A DNA stretch of 8,189 nucleotides from Prolixibacteraceae bacterium (GTDB taxonomy: Bacteria; Bacteroidota; Bacteroidia; Bacteroidales; Prolixibacteraceae). The translations under genes were made by a program, and so were the position numbers. Below the pieces are notes generated by a model that was given only the letters and a program-made list of their open reading frames with translations, ran no database searches and was not told the DNA's origin. The stretch's first letter is position 1; each line of letters begins with the position of its first letter. The stretch covers positions 1 to 8,189 of the forward strand of contig JACMKG010000275.1 in assembly GCA_014380255.1 (NCBI GenBank). Direction: 5' to 3'. Below are positions 5,895-8,189 of the stretch, piece after piece.

Positions 5895-6626
5895 TTATTT
5901 TCCATTCCTTGCTATTTTTAAAAATACCTCATCCATATTTCCGGCCCCGTATTGTTGCTTCAGGTTGGCAGGGGTATCCAGGGCTTCAATTTTGCCATTG
6001 TTCATAATCGACACCCGGTTGCAGTACTCAGCCTCATCCATGTAATGGGTGGTTACAAATACCGTTATTCCACGATCTGCAGCCTCGTAGATCAGGTCCC
6101 AGAACTTGCGCCTGGTAATAGGGTCTACGCCCCCGGTAGGCTCATCCAGAAACACAATCTTCGGCTCATGGAAGATGGCTATAGAGAAGGCAAGCTTCTG
6201 TTTCCATCCCAGGGGCAGGGAACCGATCAGGGCATCTTTCGAGGATTCAAGGTTCAGGTTGCGAAGCAGGACATCCTGCCTTTCTTTTCGTACCTTGGGT
6301 GAAATGCCGTATATGCCGGAGAAAAAGCGTATGTTCTCAGCAATGGTCATATCTTCATAAAGCGAAAACTTCTGGCTCATATACCCGATGGTCCGTTTTA
6401 CCTTTTCAGTCTGCGTGTATATATCAAAGCCGCCCACATTTACTTCTCCCGAGGTGGGGGAGGAAAGACCGCACAGGATCTTCATGGCCGTTGTCTTGCC
6501 AGCCCCATTGGCGCCCAGGAAACCGAAGATCTCACCTTGGTAGACTTCAAAGTTCAAATGATCATTGGCTACAAAATTGCCGAACTTCTTGACCAGATCT
6601 TTTACGATAATTACTTTCTCTTCCAT
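5895..6626 (-). CDS. ABC exporter ATPase, counterpart of the C-terminal half of YbhF
   Basis: The protein is a 243-residue nucleotide-binding subunit. It has Walker A GANGAGKTT (38-46), Q-loop Gln85 in GYMSQKFSLY, Walker B IVFLDEP with catalytic Glu162, D-loop GGVDP (165-169) and H-loop His194 in TTHYMDEAE. All are intact. The signature motif is SLPLGWKQK (136-144) in place of LSGGQ. This variant is typical, as I recall, of the second ATPase half of YbhF/RbbA-type proteins. It should pair with the ATPase at 7221-8129, supply the working Walker A, Q-loop and H-loop, and borrow that partner's LSGG. Together they would power the two ABC-2 permeases. It is separated from ATPase 1 by a four-helix-bundle gene with repeats. 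Confidence 0.95.
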   Translation of the reverse strand: MEEKVIIVKDLVKKFGNFVANDHLNFEVYQGEIFGFLGANGAGKTTAMKILCGLSSPTSGEVNVGGFDIYTQTEKVKRTIGYMSQKFSLYEDMTIAENIRFFSGIYGISPKVRKERQDVLLRNLNLESSKDALIGSLPLGWKQKLAFSIAIFHEPKIVFLDEPTGGVDPITRRKFWDLIYEAADRGITVFVTTHYMDEAEYCNRVSIMNNGKIEALDTPANLKQQYGAGNMDEVFLKIARNGK

Positions 6627-6634
6627 GTTCTTTA

Positions 6635-6682
6635 AGTATTCAGTAACAGTGATCAGTGATCAGTCACAGTGTTCAGTGTTCA
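6635..6682. repeat. AGTGATC/AGTGTTC heptamer array upstream of ATPase 2
   Basis: About seven tandem 7-base units (AGTATTC, AGTAACA, GTGATCA, GTGATCA and AGTGTTC twice) lie between the four-helix gene and ATPase 2. The orientation is opposite to the array at 7147-7222 on the other side of the four-helix gene. The remaining bases to 6724 show no further clear structure. Confidence 0.83.
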
Positions 6683-6724
6683 AATGCCCAGAGAATCAGT
6701 GTTGGGTGATAGACAATGATTTGT

Positions 6725-7102
6725 TTATTCATGTTCATCTTTACATCCATATTTTCCTGGGTGAAGAATCATGTAATTTATTAACTTACCTACAACATGT
6801 GCTTGCTGTATCATTGTATTGTGTTTTTCTTTTGCCATGTAATTGCATTCCAATGAGAAATCAAGCCAAACAATCGTTTCACTGTTTTCAGCATCAGAAT
6901 CTGTAAGCTTGCTTATGAAATGCTTTACATACAGACGCTTGCGGTAGGCCTCTGCAACATTTGCACATACGGATCTCGAAGAGCGTCTCATCTGATCGGT
7001 TAGTGCATATTTTTCCTCTTTAGGAAAACTCTTGGAAAGTTCAAACACTTCCATTGCCAACTTAAAACCTTTTTGATAAGCGATTAAATCTTTGAAATCC
7101 AT
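6725..7102 (-). CDS. Four-helix-bundle protein, S23/IVP family (heptamer cassette)
   Basis: The protein has 125 residues and starts MDFKDLIAYQKGFKLAMEVF, the standard opening of this family (W/F-x-x-L-x-x-xQxA). It continues with the central motif TDQMRRSSRSVCANVAEAYR (35-54) and KHFISKLTDSDAENSETIVW (60-79), then a helical C-terminal region. It differs clearly from the other copy at 4110-4481, which has a divergent N-terminus, so the two are separate subfamilies, not a recent duplication. It is co-directional with the transporter genes and placed between the two ATPases, where YbhF-type operons normally have none. No ribosomal RNA sequence surrounds it. Biochemical role unknown; an RNA- or nucleic-acid-linked scaffold role is suggested by relatives in 23S rRNA intervening sequences and by similarity in fold to Avd. 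Confidence 0.9.
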   Translation of the reverse strand: MDFKDLIAYQKGFKLAMEVFELSKSFPKEEKYALTDQMRRSSRSVCANVAEAYRKRLYVKHFISKLTDSDAENSETIVWLDFSLECNYMAKEKHNTMIQQAHVVGKLINYMILHPGKYGCKDEHE

Positions 7103-7146
7103 AGTGTCTCTTTTTTTATGTATATAAATTTTGATAAACCCTTATT

Positions 7147-7222
7147 CTGACCACTTTATTTGAATACTGCCACTGACCACTGATCGGCCACCACTGCATA
7201 CTGAGACTGACCACTGATCACT
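7147..7222. repeat. ACTGACC/ACTGATC heptamer array between ATPase 1 and the four-helix gene
   Basis: Degenerate 7-base units such as ACTGACC and ACTGATC fill this spacer and run into the TAG stop of ATPase 1 (7223-7221). The stretch CTGACCACTTTATTT (7147-7161) is identical to 5886-5900, where it spans the stop codon of ATPase 2. Confidence 0.83.
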
Positions 7223-8129
7223 ATTCCCCGCTTATCATACGATCCATAAACACATCTTCTATGGTGGGCTGAATATCAAACACCTCCAGCTGTGCGTGTT
7301 TATTCTTCAATAAAAAGGCTTCAAATTCTGTGGCCATTACCTCATCCTCTTTGCCTGTTACATGCAGATACTGGCCGAATGCATACGCTGAATCTGTTTT
7401 CTCATAGGAGCGCAGATCCTGAATCAGGCGGTGCATTTCGCTGGATCGAATGGCATATAAGCGTCGGGTGTAATTCTCGATCAGCCCTTTGGGTGAATTG
7501 ATATCCAGAATCATTCCTTTTTGCATCAGCGCTACCCGGTTGCAAAGGCTGGCTTCATCCATATAAGGCGTGGAAACTAAAATGGTAATTCCCTTTTCCT
7601 GCAGCTTTTTAAGCATATCCCAGAATTCTTTTCGTGAAACAGCATCTACCCCCGTGGTGGGTTCATCCAACACCAGGATTTCGGGTTTATGAATCAGGGC
7701 GCAGGATAAGGCCAACTTTTGCTTCATGCCTCCCGAGAGCTTACCTGCCAGCCGATCTTTGAATGGCTCGATCTGTATGTAGATATCTTTGATCAAATCA
7801 TAGTTTTCTTTCACAGTGGTTTTGAATACCGTAGCAAAGAAATTCAGGTTTTCCTCCACCGTAAGATCCTGGTAAAGTGAGAAACGACCGGGCATATAAC
7901 CCACTATTTTTCGTATCTGCTTGTAATCCTTTACCACATCAAGGCCCGCCATGGTTGCCTTACCGTCATCCTGAACGAGCAGGGTCATCAGAATTCGCAT
8001 CAGGGTTGTTTTACCTGCCCCGTCTGGGCCAATGAGCCCGAACAGTTCGCCCTTCTGCACCTCGAACGAGAGGTTATCTACAGCCTTTACCTCTTTATAG
8101 CTTTTACTGATATGCTCAACTTTTATCAT
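7221..8129 (-). CDS. ABC exporter ATPase, counterpart of the N-terminal half of YbhF, with degenerate Q- and H-loops
   Basis: The protein is a 302-residue nucleotide-binding subunit. Walker A is GPDGAGKTT (34-42), the signature LSGGMKQK (131-138) is canonical, Walker B is ILVLDEP with Glu156, and the D-loop is TGVDA (159-163). Two switch residues are replaced. The Q-loop reads YMPGRFSLY, with Gly81 where Gln is expected. The H-loop reads VSTPYMDEA, with Pro188 instead of His. A C-terminal extension of about 80 residues follows the core, as in exporters of this class. As the first transporter gene here it leads the operon order ATPase 1, ATPase 2, permease 1, permease 2. An HlyD/YbhG-type fusion protein is expected upstream outside the window. 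ATG at 8129 is preceded by AAAGAG. Confidence 0.95.
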   Translation of the reverse strand: MIKVEHISKSYKEVKAVDNLSFEVQKGELFGLIGPDGAGKTTLMRILMTLLVQDDGKATMAGLDVVKDYKQIRKIVGYMPGRFSLYQDLTVEENLNFFATVFKTTVKENYDLIKDIYIQIEPFKDRLAGKLSGGMKQKLALSCALIHKPEILVLDEPTTGVDAVSRKEFWDMLKKLQEKGITILVSTPYMDEASLCNRVALMQKGMILDINSPKGLIENYTRRLYAIRSSEMHRLIQDLRSYEKTDSAYAFGQYLHVTGKEDEVMATEFEAFLLKNKHAQLEVFDIQPTIEDVFMDRMISGE

Positions 8130-8138
8130 CTCTTTAGT

Positions 8139-8170
8139 AGTTCAAAGTTTGAAATTTCAAGTTCCAAGTT
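8139..8170. repeat. AGTTCAA/AGTTTGA heptamer array upstream of ATPase 1
   Basis: Four to five degenerate 7-base units (AGTTCAA, AGTTTGA, AATTTCA, AGTTCCA) lie directly upstream of the ATPase 1 start. They contain a perfect 12-base palindrome, TTGAAATTTCAA (8150-8161). They are related to the 14-base repeats upstream of permease 1, so both genes have a similar leader. Confidence 0.7.
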
Positions 8171-8189
8171 ATGTTTGAGGGATAAAGGA

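Larger units (their letters stand above)
6648..7222 (-). other. Putative four-helix-bundle cassette enclosed by inverted ACTGATC arms
   Basis: AGTGATCAGTGATCAGTC (6648-6665) matches the reverse complement of 7205-7222 at 17 of 18 positions, and the four-helix gene lies between. The right arm overlaps the stop codon of ATPase 1, the left arm ends about 22 bases from the ATPase 2 start. The layout parallels the nonamer cassette although both repeat and protein differ. Mobility is inferred only. Confidence 0.42.

Noticed and set aside
4110..7102. Diversity-generating retroelement (Avd-like four-helix proteins)
   Set aside because: No reverse transcriptase, template repeat or variable repeat pair is visible. 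The proteins fit the general S23/IVP family better.
6725..7102. Intervening sequence inside a 23S rRNA gene
   Set aside because: The neighbours are protein-coding transporter genes on both sides and no rRNA sequence is present. Only the analogy is kept.
4110..7102. The four-helix proteins as genuine transporter subunits
   Set aside because: YbhFSR-type exporters need no such subunit, the two copies are dissimilar, and each is boxed in by its own repeats. A regulatory role is not excluded.

Overview
The window looks like chromosomal DNA of a Bacteroidota species, probably Bacteroidales/Marinilabiliales-like. The evidence is TAnnTTTG-type promoter boxes, few Shine-Dalgarno sequences, moderate-to-low G+C, a PafA-like secreted protein and a YbhFSR-type exporter operon. 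I cannot name the species.

Layout, left to right. Positions 1-305 hold the probable first codons of a gene running off the left edge, its promoter, a short AAAAAGT heptamer array and a terminator-like hairpin. At 306-1949 (minus) is a secreted alkaline-phosphatase-superfamily protein of the PafA type in which most catalytic residues appear to be replaced, so it is probably a pseudoenzyme. Divergent from it across a 66-bp promoter region, 2016-2549 (plus) encodes a small secreted FMN-binding-domain protein. The rest (2770-8129, all minus) is an ABC exporter operon. In transcription order it reads ATPase 1 (7221-8129), ATPase 2 (5895-6626), permease 1 (4604-5713), permease 2 (2770-3888). This matches YbhF (here split into two single-domain ATPases), YbhS and YbhR. 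A YbhG/HlyD-type fusion protein and a TolC-type outer-membrane partner would be expected upstream, beyond 8189. The two ATPases have complementary defects that predict one competent and one degenerate ATP site.

The striking feature is what lies between the transporter genes. Every junction is filled with short degenerate repeats, and two junctions also carry a small gene for a four-helix-bundle protein of the 23S-rRNA-intervening-sequence (S23/IVP) family. One is at 6725-7102, enclosed by inverted ACTGATC/ACTGACC heptamers. The other is at 4110-4481, enclosed by inverted AGTGCCTAA nonamers. Both genes read in the operon direction. Next to the second lies an ORF-less copy of the same cassette (3965-4040), with both ends kept and about 390 bp missing. 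A perfect 32-bp inverted repeat (4519-4550/4565-4596) precedes the gene. Three copies of another hairpin element, built on GCCAGTA-like heptamers, occupy 2561-2764 (two in tandem, 86-bp offset) and 5749-5843 (opposite orientation).

My reading, as inference: this is a family of intergenic cassettes made of self-complementary heptamer/nonamer arrays, with or without a four-helix-bundle gene. They invade the spacers of co-directional operons and may act at RNA level, like the intervening sequences of 23S rRNA that carry the same protein family and are excised by RNase III. No reverse transcriptase, transposase or recombinase is visible in the window.
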